Assembly (NCBI GenBank): GCA_028583685.1
Contig: JAMXIF010000032.1
Coordinates: 8,144,756 to 8,208,755, forward strand
Reading direction: 5' to 3'
Length of the DNA: 64,000 nucleotides
DNA from: Petaurus breviceps papuanus
Taxonomy: Eukaryota > Chordata > Mammalia > Diprotodontia > Petauridae
A program made the position numbers and the translations under genes. The stretch's first letter is position 1. Each line of letters starts with the position of its first letter. Positions 1 to 14,283 of this stretch are shown here, one piece after another. The notes under the pieces are model-generated. The model was not told where the DNA came from. It saw only the letters and a list, made by a program, of their open reading frames with translations, and searched no databases.

Positions 1-224
1 AATGAGAATTTCAAGCAAAGACTGAAAACAAGCCAACTCACCTTTGTACTCTCCTTCTTAATACTAGAACTTATGTTTCTGCCATCTATTACATCTTCCC
101 TTGATTAATATAGGGTTTTTTTTTGGCAGTCTAATGGACTTCTTCTGACTCTTGTCTTAAATTTTGCTTATGTGACAATTTTTTGTCCATCTATCTTTCC
201 CAAAGATGATAGAACCCATTGGAT

Positions 225-440
225 AAAGATTTAGAGCTAACAGCATCTTACAGGTCATCCAATCATAGGATCAGACACAGAAGGCTCCTGAGAGGACTTC
301 TGATCAAAAGTCTTCATTTTGTAGATGAAGAAGTGACTTGAACAATGTCACAAAGGCAATAAGGGTCACAGATGGCCTTTGAACCCAGTCCCTCAGATTC
401 CTGAGCCAGTGATTTTCTTATTTTACACAACACCTTTGTT
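225..440 (+). repeat. MIR/THER-type SINE relic in TEKT5 intron 2
   Basis: The core runs from 'aggtcatccaatcatag' through 'tttgtagatgaagaagtgac' to 'tttgaacccagtccctcag', a degraded match to the MIR core (fall-back phrase 'gatgaggaaactgaggc...ggtcacacagctag...gaacccaggtc'). It is strongly diverged and so old. The rest of 1-925 shows nothing I can name. Confidence 0.6.
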
Positions 441-922
441 TCATAGGTGAGAAAACAAAAGTTAGTCTTGTGACTCCCAATTCAGCATTCTTTTCACCCT
501 ATCTCATCTAGTGCTGATGAGAAGACTGAGGCCCTAAGAGGCAAAGAAATTTTCTGAAAGTCCTGAAGTTGGTTGGTCATACCCTGAGATCTCAAAGCCA
601 GATGTCCTGGTTAGCAACCTAGAATTTTGTTTTGTTTTTACCATATCACACAGCCACAATTCTGTAGTCTGAGTGACTTTCTTATCCCTTTCTAAAACTA
701 GGCACATCCCGTGGAGAAATGCAATGCCTTTATTCCTGGAGAACTGCTCAGAATTTTCTTTTTCCAAATATCCCTCTGATTTATTCCTGCCTTCTCCTAT
801 AACCTGTCAGCTGCCCCTAATCAAACAAGATAGCCCTATTCTAGGAATCTGTATCCCCCAACCCCAGGTACTCTGAGTTGCCTGTCACACCATACATGAT
901 CTTGTGGGGAGATGAGATTTCA

Positions 923-4501
<3,579 letters not shown>

Positions 4502-4737
4502 TCAGGTCCACTCAACCAAACTCTGCAGAAGTCACAGGCATCTGGAATTATTGTGTTTGGTTTCATAAGCTAAGGGTTTTTTCTATCGTAGGAGCTGAAA
4601 GAAGCTCTATGACTCAGAGCTGTTGTCATAAAGCCCTAGTGGGGGAAGCTTATGCTCCTCATTCATTGAGCTTTCAGCAGGCCTCTCCACTTAAAAACAA
4701 GACTGACTAGACCTTTCAAGACAATTTATTTGGTTAA

Positions 4738-5029
4738 TAAGCATTTTAAAAATAAGTTTTTTATTTATGTCTTCTGTTTCTTACATAATCATAGTTATCC
4801 CAGGTATCTCTCTTCCTCCCCCTCCCAGAGATCCATCCCATATAACAAATAGTATTATTTTGGAGGAAAAAATCTCAGCACAACTGATCAATACATTGAA
4901 AAGTCTGAAAACATGTGCAATGTGTAACACCTGTGGACCTACCATCTCCACAAAGGGATGTGTTGGGGGTATTCTTTCATATCTCTTCATTCAAATCCTG
5001 CTTGATCTTTATCATTTTGTTATATTTGC
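4738..5029 (-). mobile_element. L1 3' end fragment (antisense), first of two in tandem
   Basis: It reads 'ttatgtcttctgtttctta', 'cctcccagagatccatccc' and 'tctcagcacaactgatcaa', the same order of words as the fragment that follows at 5030. The two fragments are parallel copies of one marsupial L1 3' region, both antisense. It lies just upstream of TEKT5. Confidence 0.7.
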
Positions 5030-5375
5030 TTTTAAAATAAGCTTTTATTGATATTTTCTGTTTCTGACATTACCATAGTATCCCATGTGTCCCCCCCATC
5101 CCCTTCCCAAAGAGTCATTCCATAAGACAAGCAGTATTTTTAGAGAGGAAAAATAATCAGCACAACTAATCAGCATAATAGCACAACACTGGAAAAAAAA
5201 AGTCCAAAACTGTGTGTAATGTATAACTGTAACATTTACTTTTGATTTTTTTGGTGTGTAATTGTTTTTTCTCTCTCTATTGCTGTAGTTGATAGATAGA
5301 CAGACAGACAGATAGATAGAGATATCTCTATATATCTACACATATATTATATATATATATGTATATGTATATTTT

Positions 5376-5432
<57 letters not shown>
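5376..5432 (+). repeat. (GA)n microsatellite
   Basis: An almost pure GA run inside the antisense L1, preceded by gata and ta runs at 5288-5360. Confidence 0.97.
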
Positions 5433-5436
<4 letters not shown>

Positions 5437-5734
5437 CTTGGTTCTGCTTACTTCATTCTGCATCTTTATATAGATTTTTCCATGATTCTCTGTACTCATT
5501 ATACATATCATGTCTTAAAGCATATTAATATTCCATTATATTCATGCAACACAATTTGCTTAATTATTCCCCATCTACTTTATTTCCAACTCTTAGCTAC
5601 CACAAAAATTGCAGCTATAAATATTTTGGAGTATATGGGGACTTTGTTTTTATCAATGGCTTCCTCAGTGTATCAGCCTAGTAATGGAGTATGAACTTTG
5701 TTTAATTCATAATTTACAAAGGGTAGGCACTTTA

Positions 5735-6674
5735 TTTTTTTTTCATTTCTCAAATGCTTTATTAACTTCTGATTTACATCATTCATTTCCATCAGATTTT
5801 GAGTTACAAATTTTCTCCTCGTTTTTCCCTTACCCACTGCCCCCAGAATAGCAGTCCCACAGGATATCCCCTCCTCCAATCTGCTCTCTCCCATATCTTC
5901 TCCCATACCCCTTCGACTTTTCCAGTAGGGCATGGTAGATCACTATGCCCCAGTGCCTATATATCTTATTTCCCAATTACGTGTAAAATAGTATTAATTA
6001 TAATATATATATATATTTTTTTTTTTTAAACATTTGATTTTAAAACTTTGAATTCCAGATTCATTCCCTTCCTCCCTTGTCACCCGCCCTTACTGGGAAG
6101 ATAAGCAGTTCAGTATAGGTTGTACATGTGTGGTTAATGCAAAACATTAACATAGTAGATATATTGTAAAAGACTGACTATATTTCCCTCCCTCCTATCC
6201 CACCTCCCACTTGTTTTATTCTCTACTTTGATCCCATCCCTTTACAAAAGTGGGTGCTTCCAACTTCCCTCCCCCCCCCAGCCTGCCCTCCTTTCCATCA
6301 TCTCCCCTCTCATCCCCTTCCCCCCTACTCTCCTATAGGTATCTCCTAGGTGAGATACCCTATTTAGTGTGTATTTCATTCCCTCCCTGAGCCAAATTCA
6401 ATGAGAATAAGGTTGACCCATTCCCTTTTGCCTTCCTATTCTTCCCCTCCATTGTAACCATTTTCCTTTGCCTCCTCTATATGAGATAGTTTACCCCATT
6501 CTGTCTCTCTCCATCTCCTCTCATTATATTCCTCTCTCACGTCTTAATTTCACCTTTTAAGTATCATCCCTTCCTGTTAAATTAGTCCTATGCCCTCTAT
6601 CTATGTATACCTGTAAACATATATACACACATTCACATATGTATTCATAAGCCAGTACACCCTCTGATATAGAT

Positions 6675-6740
<66 letters not shown>

Positions 6741-8521
6741 TTCTATTCCCTTCAACTATTTTCATACTGAGAAAAGTTTCATCAGTTACAATTACCTTTT
6801 TTCCACGTAGGAATGTTAATAGTTCAACTTTGATAAGTTCCTTATGATTTCTTTTCCCTGTTTCTCATACTTCTCTTGCTTCTTGTATATGAATGTCAAA
6901 TTTTCTACTCAACTCTGGTTTTTTCATCAAGAATGCTTGAAAGTCCTCTATTCCACTGAATGACCATATTTTCCCCTGAAGCATGATACTTAGTTTTGCT
7001 GGGTAGGTGATTCTTGGTTTTAATCCCAGCTCCTTTGACCTCCAGAATATCATATTCCAAGCCCTTCGGTCCCTCAGTGTAGAAGCTGCCAGATCCTGTG
7101 TTATCCTGATTGTGTTTCCACAATATTCAAATTGTTTCTTCTTGGCTGCCTGTAATATTCTCTCCCTGATCTGGGAATTCCAGAACCTGGCTATAATATT
7201 CCTAGGAGTTTTAAGGGGATCTTTTTCAGGAGGTAATTGGTGGATTCTTTCAAGCTCTATTTTGCCCTCTGGTTCTAAAACATCAGGGCAGTTTTCCTTG
7301 AGAATTTCTTGGAGGATGATTTCTAGGTTCTTACTTTGATCATGGCTTTCAGGTAGTCAAATTATTTTTAAATTATCTCTCCTGGATCTATTTTCCAGGT
7401 GAGTGGTTTTTCCAATGAGATATTTCACATTGCCTTCTATTCTTTCATTTGTTTGGATCTGTTTAACAGCATCTTGATTTCTCATAAAGTCATTAGCTTC
7501 CATTTGTTCCAATCTAATTCTGAAGGAATGATTCTCTTCAGTGAGCTTTTGAGATTCTTTTTCCATCTGGCAAATTTGGCTTTTTAAGGCATTCTTCTCC
7601 TCATTGCCTTTTTGAGCCTGTTTTGCCATTTGAGTTAGTCTATTTTTTTAAGGTGTATTTTCCTTAGTCAGGCTGTTGACTCTCATTTCGTAATTTTCTT
7701 GCATTGTTCTCATTTCTCTTCTCATTTTTTCCTCCACTTCTCTTATCTGCTTCTTAAGATCCTCTATGGCCTGTCACCAGCTCGTATATTCCTTTGAAGC
7801 TTTTGGTGCAGGAGTTCTGACTTCACTGTCTTCCTCCTGTTCCATACGTTGATCCTTTTTGTCCCCAAAATAGGAGTCTAATGTTGGATTCTTCTATTTG
7901 CTTTGCTTTCTTTGCCTGGTCATGTTGCCACTCAATTACTTGACTTTTGGGTTTTTTGCCACAGTAGGACTCTGCCACCAGACAGGGGAGCTAAGTTCCA
8001 GATGCTGAGGTTTTCTCAGCTGCCGGAGGTATTAGTTGGGTGCCCTCTCTGAAGCCTCCACATTCTCTGGCAAGTTGGACACATGCCCCAGGACCTCCAC
8101 CCTAGATCGCAATCCAGATCCAAGCAGGTTAAAGCAAGAGCAATTACCTCTCAGACTGGTGCTTGGTCCCCCTACACTCTGCAGGCCAGGAGCTGAAGCT
8201 GCCACATGGCAGTGGCTGGGTCACAGCCCTCAGCGGCTTCTCACCCCAGGGCCAAAAGCCGAAGCACTCCCAACTACTGGGTCCCAAAGTCTGCAACTGC
8301 ACTGACCTCTCACTTTGTCCTCAGCATCTATGTGTTGATAATTCTGGACCACCACAGCTGCTGGTCATCTGGAGTCCTTCCAGCCAGTAGCTGGTTAGGC
8401 CCGCCCTGGGGCTAAACCCTTACCATGGGGTTGGGCTAGGCTCTCATAGCCCTGTGCTGGCCTGCGGGGCTGTCCTCAGGGGGAGATTAGCTTCTCTGTC
8501 ATTTTGTGGGTTCTATAGCCA
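5735..8521 (-). mobile_element. HAL1-like element copy 1 (L1-derived, ORF1 only)
   Basis: A 2.79 kb insertion in the antisense L1, flanked by a perfect 14 bp duplication, gggtaggcacttta, at 5721-5734 and 8522-8535. The T-rich (A-tail) end is on the left and the 5' end on the right. Read on the minus strand it has a 5' UTR (about 8521-7960), ORF1 (about 7960-6860), then roughly 1.1 kb of C-poor 3' UTR, with no endonuclease or reverse transcriptase. ORF1 pieces show a coiled coil (MAKQAQKGNEEKNALKSQIC, 7629 downwards), the start of the RRM (SRRDNLKII) and the C-terminal domain (PRITYPAKLSIMLQGKIWSF, 6865-7053). The frame is broken, so this copy is dead. It is L1-type by ORF1; the family name rests on structure. 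Confidence 0.85.
6667..6740 (+). repeat. (GATA)n microsatellite
   Basis: About 18 units of 'gata' inside the 3' UTR of HAL1-like copy 1. Copy 2 has only short TA/CA runs at the matching place, so the array grew after insertion. Confidence 0.97.
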
Positions 8522-8993
8522 GGGTAGGCACTTTAGTTGCATAATTGTGAATGGCTTTATAAAATGACTGTACCATTTCACAGCTCCACCAATAATGTAT
8601 TAAAGCAGCTGTCATTCCATAATCCTTTCAACATTGTCTATTGTCATTTTTTGTCCTTTTTGCCTATTTGGAGGGTATGAGGTGAAACTTCAGGGTTGTT
8701 TTGATTTGTATTTCTCTTATTAATGATTTGGAGTATTCTTTCATGTGATTGTAAATATTTCACAATTCTTTTGAGAACTATTTTTTTCATATCCTTTGTA
8801 TAAAAGCTCTTATTTTGATATGAAGATTTTTTTTCCATTTGACTTTCCTTTTTTAGCCTAAGCGTGTTCATTTTGTCTACTAAATTGAGGAATCAAAGTT
8901 ATCTATTTTATCTTTTCTAATAGCCTCTATCTGTTATTTGTTTAAGAATACATTTCCTACCCATAGTTATGAGAAGTATATAATCTGTTTTGC

Positions 8994-9004
<11 letters not shown>

Positions 9005-9037
<33 letters not shown>
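9005..9037 (+). repeat. (GT)n microsatellite
   Basis: A pure GT run within the antisense L1 block. Confidence 0.97.
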
Positions 9038-9038
<1 letters not shown>

Positions 9039-9254
9039 TATGCTCTTTAACGTTAAGCTCACACATCCATTTAGAATGCATAATGGAATACAGTGTGAGG
9101 TGTTGCTATAAATCTAATTTCTACCATATTCCTTTTCAGTTTTCCTAGCAGTTTTTATCAAATAAAGAGTTTTTTCCTAGGTAATTCATGTTTTCCACTG
9201 TATCAAACACAGAGTTATTAAGTTCTATTGTTTCTGATTCTCCATTGTCTAGTC

Positions 9255-9454
9255 CAGAGGTGGAGAGCTTATGGCTTTGAGGTCACATGTGGCCCTCTAG
9301 GTCCTCAAGTCCGCCCTTTGACTGAATCCAAATTTCACAGAACAAATCCCCTTAATAAAAGAATTTGTTCTATAAAACTTGGACTCAGTCAAAAGGTCAC
9401 ACCCAAAGACCTAGAAGGTCACTTTTGGTCTTAGGGCCGCAGGTTTCCCACCCT
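9255..9454. mobile_element. Palindromic hAT-type MITE, copy 1
   Basis: A 200 bp element whose two halves are inverted copies: 'tcacatgtggccctctaggt' on the left answers 'acctagaaggtcacttttgg' on the right, and the ends are CAGAGGTGG...CCCACCCTG. The flanks share gtctagtc (9247-9254 and 9455-9462; the last G of the element is ambiguous), an 8 bp duplication as in hAT transposons. It has no coding content and needs a transposase in trans. A second copy lies at 11643-11842. Confidence 0.8.
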
Positions 9455-9885
9455 GTCTAGTCTGTTCCATTGATCTATCTCTCTATTTTTTAACCAATAT
9501 CAGGTGGTTTTGATGATTTTTACTCTATAATATAGTTTGAGGTCTGAAAGTGTTATTCCCCCTTCATCCCTATTTCTTTTTACCACTTCTCCTGATATTC
9601 TAAATCATCTATTTTTACAAATGAATTCTATTTTTATTTTATCAAATTCTATAAAGGATCCCTTTGCTAATTTGATTGTTTTTTTATTAATTTGATTAAT
9701 TGTTTAATTTACGTGGTTTTTATATTTTTTTACATTTTTAAATTTAAATGTTATATTACAATACAATTAAATTGATTAATTTACATTAAAATGTAAATTA
9801 GTTTTTGGTAATGCTGTCATTTTATTATATTGGTATGGCCTAGCAATGAGCACTGAATGTTCTTCCAACTATTTATGGTTTTTTT

Positions 9886-10567
9886 AATTTTTTTTTTGGA
9901 GGGCAATTGAGGTTAAGTGACTGTAGCAGCAAGCACCCCAGCATCCCCAGGGTGTCTGCCAACACAGGTTCTTGGATCTGCTTTGATAGAGGAAAGCAAC
10001 TCAAAATGGGCTAACAAGCTTACTTTAATCAGTCAAACATGTATCGTTTACCTAGTTCAGGGGAAAAATGTCAGCACCCCAAACTTCAGAATACACAGAC
10101 AGAATTATCAAGACAGAGAAACAGATCAAGTAGACAATTTCCAAACTGTCCAACCATTACATCCATACCAAATCAACATCTGGGTTTTTTTTTCAAAGCC
10201 GGGGGGCTCTCAACAACGGCTTCCCAGAATTTCATCTGATCAAATCACAGAACACTTCTCAAAGTGAGCCCCCAAACAAAGCTACACATCAGGGCTTATA
10301 TAGCCTTCTCCTGGCTCAGAGAATGTAACAACCTTATTGACCCACTGGCCAATCAAAAAGTATCTACTGGAAAAACAAGCCTCCCACCCCAGGCTCCAGG
10401 TGCACTTTAGCCTAGGGGCAGGGAAGATCTTAAAAATTTACATTCCCATTACAGTGATTTGCCCAAAGTCACACAGCTAGTGTGTCAAGTGTCTGAGGTC
10501 AGATTTGAGCTCAGGTCCTCCTGACTTCAGGGCCCATCCTCTATTCACTGTGCCACCTGGCAGCCCC
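9886..10567 (-). mobile_element. tRNA-derived SINE split by a solo LTR
   Basis: The minus-strand SINE is in two parts: the tail part 9886-9921 ('tggagggcaattgaggttaagtgac') and the rest 10454-10567 ('gtgatttgcccaaagtcac' to the head 'gccacctggcagcccc'). Joined in order they give the usual SINE layout, so the LTR at 9922-10453 came later. Confidence 0.85.
9922..10453 (-). mobile_element. Solo LTR of an endogenous retrovirus
   Basis: A 532 bp element with TG...CA ends, flanked by gtgac/gtgat, a 5 bp target duplication with one change. On the minus strand it has a TATA box (TATATAAG, 10293-10305) followed by an ATTAAA-type polyadenylation signal at 10024-10029, which fixes the orientation. No internal region is present, so it is a recombined fossil. 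The class is not certain. It lies inside a SINE that lies inside an L1, so it is the youngest layer at that spot. Confidence 0.75.
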
Positions 10568-11205
10568 CTTTTTATTTCTTTAAGAAGCACTTTGCAATTG
10601 AATCTGTATAAGTCTTTTGTGTGCTTTGAGAGGTGGATTCCCAGATATTTTAAAATTTTTGGAGTCAACTGGGGAAAAGAATTATATAATCAGATAAAAG
10701 CAAGAGAGAAAAAGGAACTAATAAGCAAAATCTCAAAGGGAAAGGTCAAAAATGAGAGGAAGGAATCAGGGATGAGGTGATGAGAGGCTGGTGGAAACAG
10801 CCACCTTAAAAAAAGATTATCATAAAGTAAATGAAGGAACTTACTGCTATGTTAAACAGAAGAGGAAAAGCATCATAACTTGGGGAAAAAAAAACCAATA
10901 TTGACACAGGTGGAGGAAAAGATAAGCTTAACTCTCAAAACTTTAAATGCCAAAGGATTAAACAATCGAATAAAATGAAAAATAATGGCAAATTGGATAA
11001 GAAAAAAATATGTAATCTGTTGCTTTCAAAAAACACATTTTAAAAACAAAGACATACCAAAATAAAAAATAAATAAAACTGAGGAAATGGGGAAAATTTT
11101 ACTATGCACTAAGTGAATCCAAAAAAGTAGGCATTGCCATCATGCTACCAGACAAAGCAAAAACATTCAAAAATTTAAAATTATGTTATACTTAAAGGGA
11201 CTACA

Positions 11206-11458
11206 GGGCAGCTAGGTGGTACAGTAGATAGAGCCCTGGGCTTGGAATCAGGAAGACTCATCTTCCTAGTTCAAATCTGGCCTCAGACACTTATTAGCTA
11301 TGTTACCCTGGGCAAATCACTTAACCTTTTTTGTCTCCATTTCCTTATCAGAAAAATGAGCCGGAGAAGGAAATGGCAAATGACTCTAGTATCTTTGTCA
11401 AGAAAACCCTAAATGGGGCCATGAAAAGTCAGACACAAATGAAATGACAGAACAAAAA
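11206..11458 (+). mobile_element. RTE-tailed marsupial SINE
   Basis: The tRNA-like head is 'gggcagctaggtggtacagt', the B box region 'agttcaaatctggcctcag'. The 3' half, 'ggaaatggcaaatgactc', 'aaaaccctaaatggggcc' and 'agtcagacacaaatgaaat', is the tail shared with RTE/BovB LINE 3' ends. That tail is how such SINEs are thought to be mobilised. It is inserted in the L1 ORF2 relic. Confidence 0.82.
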
Positions 11459-11642
11459 TAATGAAAAGAACCAAAAACAGCAAATCAATATCAATAATAA
11501 ACTTATATGCTCCAAATGCCTTAGCATCCAAATTCACAGAGGAAATATTATCTGGGCTTCAAGAAGACATGGACAGTTAGAGTTACACAATAGTGACAAG
11601 AGACTTCAATATCCCTCTCTCAGTTATGGATAGGTTTAAGTC

Positions 11643-11842
11643 GCGGAGATAAGAAACTTGTCTCAAGGTCACAGGTGGCCCTCTAGGTTCTCAAATGCAG
11701 CCCTTTGACTGAATCCAAACTTCACAGAACAAATACCCTTGATAAAATAATTTGTTCTGTAAAACTTGGACTCAGTCAAAAGGCTGACCCAAGGACCTAG
11801 AAGTCCACATGTGGCCTCAAGGCTGCATGTTCCCTACTCCTG
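11643..11842. mobile_element. Palindromic hAT-type MITE, copy 2
   Basis: Same sequence as the MITE at 9255-9454: 'ggtggccctctaggttctca', 'tgactgaatccaaacttcac', 'ctgtaaaacttggactcagt', ending 'gttccctactcctg'. It lies in the L1 ORF2 relic. Both copies are clearly diverged from each other. Confidence 0.78.
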
Positions 11843-12946
11843 GTAAGAAAGAAAAACAAAAGGAAAAATATGGAACTGAACAAATTGCTGGAGAAAGTAA
11901 TGTTTAAAGAATTATGATGTCTCCTAAATGGGATAGCAAAAGAATATACATATTGTCAGCACCACAATTTTTAACAATTGAAAAGGTACTTGCAAACAAA
12001 TGTAAAAAGGATGAAACAGTAAATACATCACTTACAGATCATAATGAAATAAAATTAAAAATTGGTTTAGGGACCTTTACATGTAAAAGATATAGAGCCA
12101 AATGTAGACAAAATGAAATTCTAAATTATGAGTGGATCAAAGAACAGACAAGAGAACAATTGATAACTATGTAAAAGAAAATTAAAATAATGAAACAAAA
12201 TAACAAAATTTCTGGGATGCAATTAAAGTAGTCCTTATGTGGTAAATATCATAGTTGTATAAGCATTCATTGTAGTGGGTGAAAGATGAAATGACTAAGG
12301 AAAATAAAGTTTTGATCTTCTGAACATATTGATTTATAAAGCAATGTATGCGAATTACCAAACAAACAAGGACCAGCTTTCCCCATCTTAGGGCTAGATC
12401 ATAATACAGGGGAAAAGAGACTTTTATACATTAAAAGCAATTAATCAAATAAGGCCAATTAATTAAAAGGAAATAATACAACATTTGGTAACCTGATATC
12501 TAGTTGAAGGAAAGATTAGGGCCTTTCCAAGTTGGGAGGGGAAGAGTGAATGTTAAGTGGAGAATTAGACAAAGTAATAAGACAAAGATGTAATATAAAA
12601 GTTTTCTAATTAAATGGAGATCAGGCTCTAATTAAAAGCAGAGGAGATCTGGTCCCTGGGCAATTGGCATGCATTGCTTAATAAATCAATATGCTCAGAG
12701 GACAAAACCTTTGTTTTCCTCAGTCATTTTATCTTTTGCTCACCCCAACATTAACAAAATAGAAAAAGAGAGGATTAATGAATTGAATATACATTTAAAA
12801 AATTAGAAAACCAACAAAAAATCTAAAAGAAGCACAAAAGAAGTGATATTAAAAATTAGAGGGGCAATAAATAAGTTGGGAATACATAAAAACCCTATAG
12901 AAATAGTAAATAAAACTAAAAGCTGGTTCTTTGAAAAGACTAATAA

Positions 12947-13125
12947 GGGGGCGGCTAGGTGGCACAGTGAATAGAGCACCAACCACTAAGAAATCAGGAG
13001 GACCTGAGTTCAAATTCGGCCTCAGACACTTGATACTTACTAACTGTGTGAGTTTGGGCAAGTCACTTAACACCAATTGTCCTGCCTTTGCCCCTCCAAA
13101 AAGGGGGGGGGGAGGGAAATGGAAA
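12947..13125 (+). mobile_element. tRNA-derived SINE in L1 relic (first)
   Basis: A full element from 'ggggcggctaggtggcacag' to 'caattgtcctgcctttg' plus a G/A-rich tail. A perfect 14 bp duplication, gaaaagactaataa, lies at 12933-12946 and 13126-13139, and repeats the L1 codons around 'EKTNK'. Confidence 0.95.
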
Positions 13126-13182
13126 GAAAAGACTAATAAAATTGATAAACCCTTAGCTAATCTTAATAAAAAGGAAAGAGCA

Positions 13183-13353
13183 GGGCAGGTAGGTGGCACA
13201 GTGAGTAGAGCGCTGGCCCCGGAGTCAGGAGGACCTGAGTTCAGATCCAGCCTCAGACACTTAACACACACACACACACACACACACACTAGCCATGTAA
13301 CCTTGGGCAAGTTACTTAACCCCAATTGCCCTCCAAAAAGCAAAAAGAAAAGC
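13183..13353 (+). mobile_element. tRNA-derived SINE in L1 relic (second)
   Basis: It has the head 'gggcaggtaggtggcacagt', then a CA run (13264-13289) in place of part of the usual linker, and the tail 'caattgccctccaaaaag'. An 8 bp duplication, aaagagca, lies at 13175-13182 and 13354-13361. Confidence 0.9.
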
Positions 13354-13500
13354 AAAGAGCAAGAAATTCAATAAACAAAATAGTAAATGAGAATAGCAAA
13401 TAGCAAAAAAAAAAAAGTAAATAGTAGAATAATAAATGCTATTGTATAATATGTATATTATACATAATAAGTAAAAAGAATAATCAGAATATATCATGCA

Positions 13501-14091
13501 AATCAAGGGGATGTCCATCAATTGGGGAATGGCTGAACAAATTGTGGTATATGAATGTAATGGAATTCTATTGTGCTATAAGAAATGAGGAGCAGACAGA
13601 CTTCATAAGAACGGGGAGAGACTTATAGAAACTGATGCCGAGTGAGGAGAGCAGAACCAGGAGAACTTTGTACACCATTACAGACACATTGTATGGGTGA
13701 CAACTGACTTTGATAGACTGGGCTCCTCTCAGCAATACAAGGTTAGAAGACAACTCCAAAAGACTCATGATGGAAAGGAATAGCCACATTCAGAGAAAGA
13801 GCTACAGAGTCTGAATGTGGATTGAAGAGAACTACTTGCTGTCTCTCTTTGTCATTTTGTTTTGTTTTGTTTCTTTCTCGTTGTTCAGTCCATTGGTTAT
13901 AATCCTTCTTTACAACTTAACTAATGTTCAATGTGAAGGTATTTGTAGAACCTGTATTTGATTTTATTCCACCATGGGGGGAAAGGGGGAAGAGAGAGAG
14001 GGGGAGAAGATTTGAAAGTCAAGGGATTGTGGAACTGAATATTGTAAACTAAAAATAAATAAAATAAATAAATTTAAATTTTTTAAAAAAG
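13501..14091 (+). mobile_element. Younger L1 3' end, 5'-truncated
   Basis: It begins at 'tgtccatcaattggggaatgg' (end of ORF2) and runs through the 3' UTR to an A-rich tail. A perfect 14 bp duplication, gaatatatcatgca, lies at 13487-13500 and 14092-14105. It is inserted in the older L1 ORF2, which resumes at 14106 with 'ANKTEDTKEIEEYLQ'. Confidence 0.93.
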
Positions 14092-14283
14092 GAATATATC
14101 ATGCATATTTATTATGCTAACAAAACTGAGGACACAAAAGAAATAGAGGAATACCTTCAAATATATATAATACCCAAATTATCAGAAGACCAGATAGAGA
14201 TCTTATATAATCCCATCTCAGAAAAGGAAATCTATCTGGCCTTAAAGGAACTATCAAAGAAAAAAAACTCCTGAATCTGATGG

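Larger units (their letters stand above)
5030..10665 (-). mobile_element. Antisense marsupial L1 (3' half of ORF2 and 3' end) carrying nested insertions
   Basis: L1 blocks lie at 5030-5720, 8536-9254, about 9463-9885 and 10568-10665. They read as the reverse complement of the L1 3' region: 'cttggttctgcttacttca', 'ccattatattcatgcaaca', 'ccccatctactttatttcc', 'tatttctcttattaatgat', 'tcaaagttatctattttat', 'ttccattgatctatctctc'. The order is that of one element, so the pieces between them are later insertions: a HAL1-like element (5735-8521), a hAT MITE (9255-9454), and a SINE (9886-10567) with a solo LTR inside. No open frame of any length is left. Confidence 0.85.
10870..14283 (+). mobile_element. 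Old sense-strand L1 ORF2 relic with five insertions
   Basis: The endonuclease domain is recognisable at 10930-11200 ('LNxKGLNN', 'ANWI', then 'VGIAIMLPDKAKTF'). 'DHNEIKLKI' and 'EWIKEQTREQL' follow at 12040-12170, then 'KSWFFEKTNKIDKPLA' around 12920-13160 and 'NPISEKEIYLALKELSKKK' at 14200-14270, the start of the RT domain. Many stops and frame changes show it is long dead. It is interrupted by an RTE-tailed SINE, a hAT MITE, two tRNA SINEs and a younger L1 tail. Confidence 0.82.

Noticed and set aside
9700-9830. AT-rich inverted repeat around 'aaatgtaaatta'
   Set aside because: It lies within L1 sequence of low complexity, is short, and is expected by chance at this base composition.
12849-13374. 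Frames of 147-168 codons at 12.9-13.4 kb
   Set aside because: They run through SINE sequence; similar frames recur wherever this SINE occurs.
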